DNA of 64,000 nt from Mesostigma viride (GCA_009746045.1 RPFO01001317.1:1-64000), one strand, 5' to 3'. Counted from the stretch's first letter, positions 1 to 10,911 are shown. The notes: a model not told the origin generated them from the letters alone. Program-made: numbers and translations.

Positions 1-134
1 TCACCGGGATAAGGGACGTCGGCGTCTCGAATTTCGTAGGCTGGATGTCTAATGCTTGCGCCGGCGCCGCCTGGACCGATATGGGAGCCCCCGTCGTGTT
101 CGGAACGTCGTTCATATCGACCGTTTTATCATGA
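1..134 (+). CDS. 3' end of an unidentified gene (partial)
   Basis: The third frame is open from the left edge to a TGA at 132-134, followed at once by TAA-containing sequence. About 43 residues are visible. They are small and hydrophobic (Gly, Ala, Val, Ser, Phe, Trp) and end in a hydrophobic tail, so this may be the C-terminus of a membrane or virion protein. No family is recognised. The reading is supported only by the lack of stops and by position: the next good coding frame starts at 370, leaving about 235 bp of spacer. Confidence 0.3.
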   Translation, partial: TGIRDVGVSNFVGWMSNACAGAAWTDMGAPVVFGTSFISTVLS

Positions 135-369
135 TAATAACGCACACAAATATTTACTAGACGGCCTGGAACGGCATCATCAGCTGACGAGGACGATGGG
201 ACCGGCCCGAACGCTTGCGGCGGTGCGCGCGACCGGCATGGCTGCGCTTGATGAACCTCCCGGTGACCTTGCTCCTGGCTGGCAACATTGTGATCGAAAC
301 GAGTATATACACTCCTTTCGATATTTTTTTTACCGCCGACTACTTTGTTGGATACCGCGCGAGCGTGGA

Positions 370-519
370 ATGGACGAGCGAGCGAAAAAAATGTTGGTCG
401 CTTGCGCCGTGGTAGGCGCTCTCTTCGTTCTAGGGGCCGTGATGTATCGCCTGAGAACATCACAACAAAAGGCCGCGATCGTGCTCCCCGCGGACCATGC
501 AGATCGACCCCGAGTTTGA
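370..519 (+). CDS. small single-pass membrane protein
   Basis: A 49-residue ORF with one clear transmembrane segment at about residues 9-26 (LVACAVVGALFVLGAVM), preceded by a charged Met-Asp-Glu-Arg-Ala-Lys-Lys stretch and followed by an Arg/Lys-containing tail. The longer frame back to 52 looks non-coding, so I chose the ATG at 370, downstream of an AT-rich run at 301-332. It overlaps the next gene by 23 bp in another frame. Short one-TM proteins are common in giant-virus virion membranes, but the function is unknown. Confidence 0.4.
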   Translation: MDERAKKMLVACAVVGALFVLGAVMYRLRTSQQKAAIVLPADHADRPRV

Positions 520-955
520 AGGGTTCTACATCACCCCCGTTTCCCGCATGACCAACGAAGAGTTCCGAAGAAAGACGTTGGACTTCGAAACGGTCGGGTG
601 GAAGGACGCGAAGACGAGCTCGAACGATCCGCCGTACCTCCGCGTGCTCGTTGCCGACGGGAAGATCGACGTGATCGAGATCGTCCCCGCACCCTCGATG
701 TCAAACAATGTCCCGATGGAGCCGAAGTCGATGAACCAGATCCTTCCCATGGACGTGCGCACCGCGAAGAAGATCATCGAGGCCCGTAACGGGGAGAACT
801 GGGCCGCCGTGAGCGGCGAGAGACTCGCGCTGCCACAGGCGGACGAGACTTTGACCTATATCGTGTTGAGGAGAACAGACGCGGGTCCTCCGTCCTACCG
901 CTTAGCGTTCTTCCGAGCGGCTGTCATTGGCCCGTCTAGTCATTTCGGCATATGA
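497..955 (+). CDS. hypothetical protein, 152 aa
   Basis: A soluble-looking 152-residue protein with mixed charged and hydrophobic composition. It includes a segment of alternating hydrophobic residues around positions 47-63 (LRVLVADGKIDVIEIVP) suggesting beta strands. I do not recognise the family. The start overlaps the end of the small membrane-protein ORF, so the two may be translationally coupled or a split membrane-anchored protein. Joining them would need two extra bases, unlike the one-base errors elsewhere, so I keep them separate. The next gene on the other strand converges on it: the stops overlap at about 902-955. Confidence 0.55.
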   Translation: MQIDPEFEGFYITPVSRMTNEEFRRKTLDFETVGWKDAKTSSNDPPYLRVLVADGKIDVIEIVPAPSMSNNVPMEPKSMNQILPMDVRTAKKIIEARNGENWAAVSGERLALPQADETLTYIVLRRTDAGPPSYRLAFFRAAVIGPSSHFGI

Positions 956-3900
956 GGGTCTAAAACTTAAGGGTATTGCGGCATCGCGTGCCCTTTTTAT
1001 CTGATCTGCATCAGCCTCCCATCCACTGTACAATCGTGAAAAATCGTTGTGTTGTTCGAAATCGTGTAGGGCTTCTTTTTGCATATCGTCACCATACGCG
1101 AGCCATTTCACTTTCTCTTCAAGAATACGTACTATATCAGATTGATATTGTTCGAGAAGGCCGTAATCTATTTGATCAGAGCTGTCGAGATCAGGCTTAT
1201 CATGTAAACCTTCTGATTGTGAGACTGGGGAAACGAAGTCTTGATTATACCCATCGAACAAGCCTGTGCCGTGCATTGCATTATCGTCGTCTTCAAAAAC
1301 TGCGTCGTGTTCAGAAAGAGGGACAATAACGGGGTTTGATGAATCTCGGGGCGCGGGGGTGGAATGTCGAAGCCATAATCCATAGAGTCGAACACGTCTT
1401 TGTCTGACACCCCTGCTAAAAATGGCGGTAGTTTGCTGGATTTTGCAAAACGCAGCACATTTAAGTATTCATTTCGTGGAAGTACGCCAACATACTGGGA
1501 CTTCAACGTATCCGAGATCCAATTTTCGGCGGTGTTTCTTCTTTCTTTGTCATACTTGTCACGAATTCTTAATAACGATGCATGAGAGCGATTCTCTAAG
1601 AGTTCTCGGAGTTCATCCACTCCCATACCACTCAAATCCTCGTTTTTCTTTATTTCGTCGAATTTTTGTATAACCGCGCTCTCCATTTCTCTTTTTTCGA
1701 ATTCTTTTATTTCATCCAACTTTAAAGCCAGGCCGATGCGAGAGTCCAATATCCTGCCCATTTCTCTCTTTGTCATGTTCGGGCGCACTACGGGAACATC
1801 CTTTACATTTTCGAATACATAGTTCTCGCCTTTTGTCTCGTCGAAGTTAGATACGTCCTGGAGAAAAACATCCTTTAACAGTCGCATCACGTCTCTAACT
1901 AAATATTCATCAGGGGTCATTGAAGCATTATTATCCAGAACCCCGAAAACGCGACTCAAGTGGTCTAGGTGGATATTGTCATCAAACGGCAAGGAAACGG
2001 ATGCCGTATTCTTACCTACTAGATGGACACTGTCATGGACCGGCAATTATCTGATGCCGTACTATAATCGAACACCGCGTCATCGCGGGCATGCGATTCA
2101 TTCTGCACTCCATGCGCGTTTGAGTCCCGAACATCCGATGGCGGAAAGTGAGCAGTACCTCCGTTAGAATGTGGCACAACGAAACCCTGTCTGTTGCTTA
2201 CAACGTTTGTCTCCGGATGTGGTCTAGCGGACGCCCAGTTACCCATCGGGGCGCTAGTAGTGGCGCCAGTATTGACATTTGTATTCAGTGTCGGAAGATC
2301 TACTGGCACGGAGGGGTTGGGTTCACCCCCTTCAGCTACGCTCCCATCCCGAGACCCCGCCGCTTCATGCGCTCCCCCAATCGGTGCGCCGAGTCGACCC
2401 GTGTCGCTGGCCGTAGGCAATGTCTTTTGACCCTGACCGACGTATGACCCTGAAGGGATAAAGTGAACAGTTTTTCTCATTAATTCCGTTGGTTGTGGAT
2501 TCCTCGTTAAATATCCGTCCGCAGATAATGGGCGATTGAATTTACGCGCGTGCACACCTGCCATACCTTGCCACAAACGTTCATTTATGTCCTGATTTAC
2601 TATGTCAAACAGTCTTAGTGGGGGGGGTGCGTCAGAAACGACCTCTGGTTTTTGTGAAGATTCAGGCATTGCGAGTGTCGGCGTGTCGTTCCACGCTTGC
2701 CGAGCGCTCAAAATTCGTGGTTGGTCATCGATGAGTTGGAGTGCGCGTGGTTCACCCTTTGTAACTGTATCACCCGTATCACTCGTCAATGTTGCAGTAG
2801 CGCCACGTTGACCCCGCTGATCTGTCAAAGAACCTTTTCCAAATGCGCGTATGGGCCCATCGGGCCTGCGTAAATAAACTGGCTTGTTATCTCTATTGGC
2901 TTGTGGACCAATCAAATAACCCCCACCTACCCTGATTGCTAGAGGTTGACCGGGTGCCTTCGATTGCAATGATCGACCGAGTATTTCAAAAGGTTCCTGT
3001 TCAGAATCCCGGTTGAACGTTGGGTCGCTCCTACTCGTAAGATTGCCCAACTTGTACTGACCCTGATCGAGTGTTTCGTCACTTGTTGCCGTATCCGTCA
3101 ACCAGTTATGACCCGATTGTGATGCGAGACTTTCACTATGAAAAGAATTCGCCGTGTCTGAAAGACGTTGTGAAGAAGAAGAAGAGTCCAAATCTATGTC
3201 TGAAAGTTCCAAAACAGCCCCATTACCATTATCTTCTCTAGCATCGAAATACTCTTCGGCCTCGTCTCGTTTGGCACCATCCGACGTAACCAATCTATTA
3301 GGTTCCTGGGTTTCATCACCATTTCTATGGCCTCGTGCACCGCCACCAAACACACCACCAGATAACGCCGACCCGACTCCTACTCCCCCATCCCCATCCG
3401 GTATAGAGATGGATCCCGCTCTTGTATCACCATCTACGGGCGTATCACTCTTACTCGATAAGGGCAACGCGCCTCGCGTACTATCACCCGATCTTTTAAA
3501 GAGCAAGGCGTCTCGCGTGCCATCACCTATACTGGGATTTGAAGAGGACGACCCTTCTGCATGTGGACTCGCAACAACCGTTTCATGGTGCTCGCCTCGT
3601 GCATATAGACCCTTCCCACGCGATTGAGGGGGCGCTTCGACTCCTGCATCTCCACCCCTTTTTGCGGCCGACCCGTCTGCCGGCGACCCAACTATCGCAC
3701 CTTCAGGGAGAGAACCGTCTTCCTTACCACCACCTGTCGCGCCTGCTGCATCTCCGCCCCTTTTTGCGGCCGACCCGTCTGCCATCGACCCAACTATCGC
3801 GCCTTCAGGGGGCGAAACGGCCCCCACACCACCATCCGCCCCACGACCTAGCCCGCCTGCTGCATCTCGGCCCCTTTTTGCGGCCGACCCGTCTGCCGGC

Positions 3901-4448
3901 GACCCAACTATCGCGCCTTCAGGGGGCGAAACGTCTTCCTTACCACGACCTAGCCCGCCTGCTGCATCTCCTTCCTTTTTTGCGGCCGACCCGTCTGCCG
4001 GCGACCCACCTTTCGCGCCTTCAGGGGGCGAACCGTCTTTCTTACCACTATCCGCCCCACGACCTAGCCCGCCTGTTGCATCTCCACCCCCTTTTGCGGC
4101 CGACCCGTCTGCCGTCGACCCACTTGTCGCGCCTTTAGGGGACGCGCCTCCCCCTGTGCTCGACCCGCCTGTCGTCGACGCGCCGAACACCCCGCTTGGT
4201 GCTGCTTTCGGAGTACCGCCAGGATACTCCTCCCCCCCGATCTCGCCTGGCCCGTGCACCTCATCTGGGCGATATAGATTCCCGTCCGTGTGTACTTCTA
4301 TCTCCGGCTGGTGCTCCTTCTTCTTCTTCTTCTTCTGTTCTGCCGCGTGTCCTTCCCTGACGGCCTCGTTGTACAGTTCCGTCCACACCTCGTCGAAGGT
4401 TTTATCCTTCATGAGATTTCGGATCTTCGCGTCCTCTCTCATCGTCAT
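902..4448 (-). CDS. large Gly/Ser-rich repeat protein split by two single-base frameshifts
   Basis: Three consecutive minus-strand frames (4448-2019, 2046-1168, 1276-902) read as one protein of about 1,200 residues. The first switch, near 2046, needs one extra base; the second needs one extra base in the G4 run at 1331-1334. The N-terminus is short and helical (about residues 1-40), followed by a Lys run. Next come roughly six degenerate repeats of about 35 residues with a PADGSAAK-type core (about 3640-4140). After these lie a low-complexity Gly/Ser/Asp region, a more ordered part around 2500-3000, and a charged, helical C-terminal third. No catalytic motif is seen. The layout (disordered repeats, coiled coil, acidic tail) resembles the neighbouring OTU-ending protein and would suit a tegument or matrix-like virion protein; that is inference. 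The repeats leave the opposite strand open at 3539-4138, which I regard as a shadow. Confidence 0.6.
3640..4140. repeat. tandem degenerate about 105-bp coding repeats
   Basis: About five to six imperfect units carry the recurring core 'gcggccgacccgtctgcc' (at about 3665, 3761, 3880, 3984, 4098). They vary in length and encode the PADGSAAK-type repeat of the minus-strand protein. Repeat-unit variation of this kind is typical of unequal recombination. Confidence 0.75.
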
Positions 4449-4643
4449 GTTCGCGTCCTACTACTACTAAGCAACATAAATGTGTGGACAACAAAACCTT
4501 TTATTAATATAAGTCCATACACCATCCATGAGATGCAAGGGTACCACCAGATGTAACCGGAGGTGCAAGTTCTCCGCCAGGCCGGGGAGGACCACGTGCG
4601 GAAAACATGCCAGAAAGAGACCCGCTAAGCCCTGAACTTCGGT

Positions 4644-5738
4644 CTAGTTTGCAAAAATCCGAATCCCTTTCACCCAGTCGGACCGCACGCCCTCGTGGCG
4701 TTTGTTCGTAACGAATTCGAGACCAAGCGGCTCGAACACGAGGCGCAAGTCGTCCAGCGTGGGCCTCCCCTTTCCCGCTGCCGGCTCCTCGTGCAAGAAC
4801 GCTCCCAAGAACGCGTTCCTGAAATCCTTCATTTTCGTCCAACCATCCGGTTCCAATGAGACGCTAGGGAGTTTCACAAACTCGGCTGCCTTTTCGGGAG
4901 TCACGGTGCGCACGGTGGGCGAGGGGAGACAACACGGTTCGTCCTCCTCCTCGTCCGGCCTCTTGACGCGCTTCTCGACGGTCCTGAGGGCGTCCCATGG
5001 CGGCCAGCGGAGGTACTCCTGAAAAAAGTCGGTCGACTTCGACCTCTTGAAGCCGGGGTTGTAGCTGTGCACTTTCTCGCTCAGCTTCGCCCTGTGCTCG
5101 ATCATCCACGCTTTCACGTCCACGGGGACGGGGACGTCGTTCTCGACCAGCCCCAAGAACAACGCGTGAAGGTGGGCGGTCCTGTACCGCTCGTCGGTCG
5201 TGAGGTTGTTCACCCCCGTCCTGTCGAAAGAGTCGATGATCTCGTTCACGAGTTCGTCCGACACGAGGTCGCCCGCGTATCTCAACAAAGCGTTTGCCAC
5301 CAACGCGAGTCTCGTCTTGCCGCAAAACACGCGGAAGTCTGACAAGTCCGCCTCGCGAACCTCGCCAAAAACCACGGGGTCCCTCGAATTGTTCACCGCG
5401 AACCCCGTGGTTCTCTTTGTCCCGAGACCTCCTCCGCACGAAAACCCGTGGCGTTCGAAAAGCGCGTTCCAGAACCACTTGTCCGCGCGAAACTCGCTCG
5501 CGTGGTCGTATCTCGGAAACCCCTTGTCTTCCATGAAATCAGAAAAGGCCGTGAAAACGCGCTCCGTGGAAGATGTCAACGTCGGTCCTTTGTTGACCCG
5601 GTTCGACTCGAGAAACTCCGCAAACAGCTCGGCCCAACGGATCTCTTCTTCGTTCAAGGACCTGTACAGAGGCTGGACGAGCGCCCGGTCCATGTCGTCC
5701 AGATCGCCCAATTCGTCACGGAACTTGCGTTTGGCCAT
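4644..5738 (-). CDS. hypothetical protein with two possible winged-helix segments
   Basis: An intact 364-residue ORF starting at the ATG at 5738 with a basic Met-Ala-Lys-Arg-Lys N-terminus. Two stretches (about residues 58-115 and 300-362) have the alternating helix/strand look of the small winged-helix modules at the C-termini of D5-like primase-helicases of giant viruses and phages: an aromatic helix, then a 'GF..GGG'-like turn, then a basic strand. This likeness is my inference and no helicase motif is present. An acidic patch (DEEEDE) near residue 270 separates the parts. It lies 10 bp downstream of the 126-aa gene on the same strand, suggesting tight virus-like packing. An AATAAA on the minus strand near 4500 could end its transcript. 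Confidence 0.7.
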   Translation of the reverse strand: MAKRKFRDELGDLDDMDRALVQPLYRSLNEEEIRWAELFAEFLESNRVNKGPTLTSSTERVFTAFSDFMEDKGFPRYDHASEFRADKWFWNALFERHGFSCGGGLGTKRTTGFAVNNSRDPVVFGEVREADLSDFRVFCGKTRLALVANALLRYAGDLVSDELVNEIIDSFDRTGVNNLTTDERYRTAHLHALFLGLVENDVPVPVDVKAWMIEHRAKLSEKVHSYNPGFKRSKSTDFFQEYLRWPPWDALRTVEKRVKRPDEEEDEPCCLPSPTVRTVTPEKAAEFVKLPSVSLEPDGWTKMKDFRNAFLGAFLHEEPAAGKGRPTLDDLRLVFEPLGLEFVTNKRHEGVRSDWVKGIRIFAN

Positions 5739-5748
5739 GGCGAGTGCG

Positions 5749-6129
5749 TTATCTTCGTATCACGAGACGACTAGAGTCGCGACTGGGAGGACGCGCGCCG
5801 CGAACGCCGCCCGAGTTCTGCGCGATCCGCACGTAGTGACGAATCCCGTATGCGAGCTTCGTGGCCAGTCGAACCTTGTCGTCCGAAAAGTGCTCGCTCC
5901 CGAGCGTGAGATTGTCTATGGCGCAGTCCGACGTAACGCCGCTGTCGTGCAGGATTTCGGCGAAACTCTCGGGCAAGAACTTCTCTCTCGCGAGCACGCG
6001 ACCGCAAACGGCGAGATTGTACAAGACCACGAACTCTTCGACGGTGTCCTTGTAAGTTTCCGGCAGAGAAAACACGTATCTCTCCAGCTCCGAGGACAAA
6101 GAGTCCACGCACTTGAGAAGCTTGTCCAT
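5749..6129 (-). CDS. hypothetical protein, 126 aa
   Basis: A 126-residue ORF starting at the ATG at 6129. It is largely helical (MDKLLKCVDSLSSELERY...), with a short basic, Arg/Ser-rich C-terminal tail. No family is recognised. It begins only 20 bp from the start of the divergent gene at 6150, so both promoters must lie in overlapping sequence. It is followed after 10 bp by the 364-aa gene, so the two may be co-transcribed. Confidence 0.65.
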   Translation of the reverse strand: MDKLLKCVDSLSSELERYVFSLPETYKDTVEEFVVLYNLAVCGRVLAREKFLPESFAEILHDSGVTSDCAIDNLTLGSEHFSDDKVRLATKLAYGIRHYVRIAQNSGGVRGARPPSRDSSRLVIRR

Positions 6130-6149
6130 AATACCTGTGCTACAAATAA

Positions 6150-7551
6150 ATGGACAGGTTAGACGACCTTGTAGCCCGCGCCTACTCGGACGGGTTGTCT
6201 CTGGAACGAAACCTGCACACTCGACGACCTTCTAGAAAGCTCGGAGACCTTCTAGAACTATTCTCTCTTGGAGTGTCGTTCAATCCGTACGTGGCCAAGG
6301 TCTTGCACGGCAGCGGGTACTACGGCGGGGCGGAATCTGACAACGCCTACCCCGTGGCCATGTCCTTGTCCGACACGTCAAGCGATCCGTACGGTCCCGT
6401 ACCCGAACCTTCTTCGCCGGCCGCGGCCTCCGAAGACGCGCCACCCGAAGAGACGTCCGACGAACACGACACGAATCCGATCGGCGGCGACGACACGTCC
6501 ACACCCCCTCCTACGACGGACCCTCCCACTACCCCATCCAAGACCCCGGGGGGGCGGACCCACTCGTAACCGGCTTCGGCGTATCCGCTCCGAATTCATC
6601 CAAGGACGAGGAAACCCCGAAAGAAGAAACCACAGGGGGCGAGCCGGTCGCCGTATCCGAACCCGTCGTACCCGCTCCTCCCTCCGTCGACGCCGAGGGA
6701 CACCCGAAATCACAAACAGTCGCGACCCCGGGTGGTAAGATGGTCGCATTTTCGGACGAACCGAAATCCTCGGACGAAACAGGGAATTTGATAGCCCCTC
6801 TGGATTCCGCGTTTGTACACGATGCAGTCAAGAACCCCGAGGATACGCCGAGTGTGCCGGAACCCGCTACAAACCACTCGTATTCCGATCTCATCCACCC
6901 ATCCTTCCGTCGGACGGCGCCTCCCCGATCCTTCCCGCCGCGAGTTCGGAGCCCCTCCCTGTCAAGAAGAACGAGGTTCCTGTCGAACGGAAGTTCGAAG
7001 ACGACGTCGATCTCTGGGTATCAAAAGGCGAAACGGAGTTGGAGTCGTTACATCAACGGATGGAAAACGTTCTGGACGAACTCGAACGCAAATACATGGA
7101 AAAGATTTCGGACAAAGAAAACTCCCGACTAACGGCAGAAGGAAAAGCCGCGGCAGCCATCGAGTTCATTCGCAGTTCGCAGAGGGATTTGACGTGGGGT
7201 GTCGAATCCGCGAAGGAGATGTTTCCATTCCTCGTCGATAAGTTCGAAGCGACCGCCACACAAATCAAGCGCCTATCGGAAGACGGATTATCGCGTGTAC
7301 GGAACGCGTTTCTCGAGAGGTTTGATGACAAATTCGACTCGAAAAATTACGACGCGGAAACCGAAAAACGGGTTCAGGAGAAATATAAAACCATGCAGGC
7401 ATATCTGAAAAAACGGATCAAGAACGAGATCGAGGAGACATCAGAAAACGCTGGTTCGGGAGCCATATTGTCGTCCGCCAAGTCGTACTACGAGAAGACC
7501 GGCGTCGATCTGCGAAAACTAATGGAGAAGAGAGTGGAAGCTCTGAAATGA
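6150..7551 (+). CDS. N-terminal part of the OTU-protease polyprotein-like gene, two frameshifts
   Basis: Coding sequence begins at the ATG at 6150 and passes through three frames. The first switch needs one extra G in the G7 run at 6548-6554; the second needs one extra base near 6898. The conceptual product is about 467 residues. It has a structured N-terminus (residues 1-60), a long acidic Pro/Thr/Ser-rich linker, and from 7000 onward a highly charged coiled-coil region. It ends at TGA 7549-7551, and the very next codon continues in the same frame into the 1,119-codon ORF without an ATG. I infer that this and the next feature are one gene interrupted by a nonsense codon. A C-to-T change at a CpG (CGA to TGA) would explain it. 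Confidence 0.6.
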
Positions 7552-10500
7552 TTGGCGGAGGATGAACGCTTCTCGGCTGACGCGGCCCGCCAAAAAGTAC
7601 GGGCGCAGCTCGAAAGGGACCTGAATTTCTTAAACCCGCCCGCCATCTCTGATGCAAAACCGAAAAGCGATGTCGTACCGCATGAGCAAACCGTCGTCGA
7701 TGCGCCACCGTCTGATGCAAAACCGCCTCCGCCTTCGGCTCCTCCGAAGCCTCCGCCACCGAAACCTTCTTTCAAACCTACGGCACCGGGAGCGCCTCCG
7801 GTTCCTCCTTCGCAAGCAGTAACGAAACAAACGACGGACCGCTTTGGGATAATTAGACAAGGTACAAGGGTCGTCGGCGGCCCGGACATCGCCTGGCTGA
7901 TGGATGCCGTCAACAGCATGACCAAAGAGCAACTCGAAGACATCCGATGGGACATATACAGCAACTTACCTCCCCATCTCAAGTTGACCGACGAAGAGTG
8001 GGATGTCTATTGGGCGACCAAGAACAAACCGAAGAAAGACACAAGCGAAGTCCAAACCTCACTCAAGTCGGACGTTGAGACGAAGCAACGAACGCAGTCC
8101 GATCTCGAACGCTATGAACGAGCGGCATCGGGAGATCTGACCGCGCTAAACCCGAGCGAGAAACTGAAGAAAGAAGAATTAATCAATATAGGCCTGAACC
8201 TTCTATCGATCGCCAAACACTCGCCTCATAAATACCTCGACATGACCAAAACAATCGATCAAGCTAAGACAGAGCGCCTCGAGATTCTGCCATACAACGT
8301 GATATACAAACAAACCCTCGCACACCTCAAAGACACGGAAGGGTTGAACTACGCGGTCGACAAACTCGATCGCACTACGAAAAGCATCGAAGAGGGCAGC
8401 GAGTACACAGACATCTTTCTGACTCCCGAATCGATGCTGGGTATCGCGAGTGCCCTGAAAGACGTGTTTAAAGACAAAAACAGCCGCGAAAAACCTTCGA
8501 TTTTGATTAACCAAGACAACAGTAAAAACCTCGAGCTCGCTCTAACCGGCATAAGGAACGAGCAGGTAAAGCGGCCGGAAATGCGCACAACGATGTGGAC
8601 GAAAATGCCCCCCCCGAAGTTCTCCAAAGACGAGTATGAAAAAATCAAACAAAATGTGGAGAAGGAGATTACGATTGCCGCCATCCGGAAGCAGGCGTTG
8701 GAAAATGATGGGATCGTCAAAATCGAAGGAGAAGATGTGAAAGTGTTTCAAGATCCCCTGATTCTCCAACGCGCTACAGAGTTGTTCAAACAGACACCCG
8801 CGGCACCCCAACCGACCGAGTCAGGCGGAGGGAATGGGCCTCCCAGGGTCCCCCCACCTCCCCCCCGCCCTGTCAAGCCGCCCCCCCCCCAACCCGTCAC
8901 TGACAAATCCCCGGCTAAATCCGCGTCCGAAATCCCCGTAGCCCCCCCCCCTCCGGATACCGTTCCTCCATCGCCTTTATTAGGGGAGGGGGGGAGCGCT
9001 ACAGAACCCGCCGCGAAACCTTCGGCAACGGCGGCATCGACAGCCAGGCGCAAGCCAAAAACGGAGGCGGAGTGGGAAGAAACTAAAAAGAAACAAGACA
9101 AACGAGCTATCGAAGACATCTTAAGTTCTGCGCGCCAAGCCCTGGTTGAACAGGAAGTCAAAGCCCAAGTCGCAAAGCTTATCAAAGAGAGAGGAGGAGA
9201 CGCGTCCGACGTGCCAGAGGTTTATAAGAACATCGAGATTCCCACAACACGCGCCGACGTCAAGGATGACATTCGGAAGCAGACGGAAGCGTACCAGAAA
9301 CGAAAAGCCGAAGAGGATGAAAAGATTAGGAAGGAAGCCGAGCTAGTGCGCAAGGAGCAAGAGAAGGCCAATGTCGCAGAAAAGGATGAAAAGAGCGCCA
9401 CCGGTTTCCAAAAAATCTCCCTACAGCCAAGACAGAGCTTCGAGGTCGGCGAAGAGGTCGTTCAGCCTAACGAGACAGCCAGAAAAATAGAACAAATGAT
9501 ACGCGAGGGCAAGTTCGGCGAGTCCTCAGACCTCAGGCTGCGTTTGATCCGCGGAGACGGACAAACCTTTTACGAGAACCAGGTGGTTCCCGAAGATGTG
9601 CGTCTTATGCCTTGGAACATTGCAAGACTCGCCCGTGCGGTAGGCACGGAAGCGGAACCGTTCCAAAAATTTGTAAATACAAATATCGCCTATAGCACGA
9701 AAGACCCCAAGGTCGCATCCCACATGAACATCAACAGAGTGGGCAGGGATGCCATGAGATTGTATAACAACGCCGACGCCCACATCCCCGTACAGCGCGC
9801 GGTGCGCCGAAAACCGATGCCCCTGTACGTTTCTGCCCGCGGAAAGGCGTATGTCGTATGCCCGCACGCAGACGACACGGTCACGGTTCTGGATATAAAC
9901 AAAAGATGCGAGTTGTTGGCGAGGTACAACGCGAGCGGCCGGGATATCTCGCCTGGATTGGACAAGTCTCACGCGGACCGGACAGGGGGTGTACTGATCA
10001 AGATCGGCCCTTCCAGGTTCGCGTATGTCGGCGCCAAGACGTACGAGTTCGCGACGATCGGCCACCGCGATATCATCGACTTCTTCGCGGACGGAGGTCG
10101 CACTCCGCTCGCCGTCGACGAGGGCGGCACCGCGTACGACCTAAAAGACCTTCGCGCGTTCGACGTCCGTACGCTTGGTACCGCGGGTCGCGACGAGTAT
10201 GTGCGGATGTACTCGGAGAGGCGCGCGGAAATTCCGGGTGTACGCTTTAATGGTACTGATATGAAGGGGGACTCGGGTTCGTCGTACGGAATGCTGAACA
10301 CGACGCGAAAGGATATACCGATCACGAACAGGGAGCACTTTGCCAAACAGTTCGTCCCGGTCCCGAACAGCGGCGGAGGCGACTGCTTCTACCTCGCGCT
10401 GGCTCAGGCGGATCATCTTATCAAAACCGGTCGCTCCATCCCGGACGACGATGCGCGCGAAGTCGCGCGAAAAATGCGCCGTACGATCGTGGACGGGTTT

Positions 10501-10911
10501 CCGCCGGAAGTGGAGGAGTACGTGGTTCAGCAGGAACGGTGGCAGAACGGGGACGCGCGCGAGCCGGCGGGCGAGATCTTGAGACGTTACCGATCCGCGC
10601 AGTCCCGCGAGGGGGAGTTCGCCGAGAGGCCCGAGATCCTAGCCGCCGCGGCCCTGTTGCGAAGACCGATCGTGGTTCATCGCGTGACGCCCGGGACGAC
10701 GGTTGAGCACAGGGAGACGTTCGGGGGAGGCTCGCCTCCGGCGATCCATCTGATGTTCACGGGCCGAGCCGACAACGGGCATTTCCAGGCGCTTCGACGC
10801 GTGTCTCACGCCGCACGGTCCGCTTCCGTGTCCATGTTGGGCGAGGAAGGGGCGTACGAGGACGACGAGGGCGACATGGAGTACGGGGCGGAAGATGGCG
10901 AATCTTTTTGA
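7552..10911 (+). CDS. large protein with C-terminal OTU-type cysteine protease domain
   Basis: A 1,119-codon open frame with no ATG near its 5' end (it opens with TTG after an in-frame TGA), so it is probably the continuation of the upstream frame. Order of parts: Pro-rich linkers at about residues 45-85 and 420-480, charged coiled coils, a more globular block around 670-880, then an OTU-like domain at about 930-1090. The OTU assignment rests on GGGDCFYLAL, with the candidate catalytic Cys at residue 945, and NGHFQAL near the end, with the candidate His at 1077. These match the Cys and His boxes of OTU deubiquitinases in the expected order and spacing. The tail is acidic. Known OTU proteins remove ubiquitin, and large viruses carry them to counter host ubiquitin signalling; a role here is inferred. 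Confidence 0.75.
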   Translation: MAEDERFSADAARQKVRAQLERDLNFLNPPAISDAKPKSDVVPHEQTVVDAPPSDAKPPPPSAPPKPPPPKPSFKPTAPGAPPVPPSQAVTKQTTDRFGIIRQGTRVVGGPDIAWLMDAVNSMTKEQLEDIRWDIYSNLPPHLKLTDEEWDVYWATKNKPKKDTSEVQTSLKSDVETKQRTQSDLERYERAASGDLTALNPSEKLKKEELINIGLNLLSIAKHSPHKYLDMTKTIDQAKTERLEILPYNVIYKQTLAHLKDTEGLNYAVDKLDRTTKSIEEGSEYTDIFLTPESMLGIASALKDVFKDKNSREKPSILINQDNSKNLELALTGIRNEQVKRPEMRTTMWTKMPPPKFSKDEYEKIKQNVEKEITIAAIRKQALENDGIVKIEGEDVKVFQDPLILQRATELFKQTPAAPQPTESGGGNGPPRVPPPPPRPVKPPPPQPVTDKSPAKSASEIPVAPPPPDTVPPSPLLGEGGSATEPAAKPSATAASTARRKPKTEAEWEETKKKQDKRAIEDILSSARQALVEQEVKAQVAKLIKERGGDASDVPEVYKNIEIPTTRADVKDDIRKQTEAYQKRKAEEDEKIRKEAELVRKEQEKANVAEKDEKSATGFQKISLQPRQSFEVGEEVVQPNETARKIEQMIREGKFGESSDLRLRLIRGDGQTFYENQVVPEDVRLMPWNIARLARAVGTEAEPFQKFVNTNIAYSTKDPKVASHMNINRVGRDAMRLYNNADAHIPVQRAVRRKPMPLYVSARGKAYVVCPHADDTVTVLDINKRCELLARYNASGRDISPGLDKSHADRTGGVLIKIGPSRFAYVGAKTYEFATIGHRDIIDFFADGGRTPLAVDEGGTAYDLKDLRAFDVRTLGTAGRDEYVRMYSERRAEIPGVRFNGTDMKGDSGSSYGMLNTTRKDIPITNREHFAKQFVPVPNSGGGDCFYLALAQADHLIKTGRSIPDDDAREVARKMRRTIVDGFPPEVEEYVVQQERWQNGDAREPAGEILRRYRSAQSREGEFAERPEILAAAALLRRPIVVHRVTPGTTVEHRETFGGGSPPAIHLMFTGRADNGHFQALRRVSHAARSASVSMLGEEGAYEDDEGDMEYGAEDGESF

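Noticed and set aside
3539-4138. Plus-strand 199-codon ORF opposite the repeat protein
   Set aside because: Open only because of the repeats; no domain, and the minus strand continues into better coding sequence.
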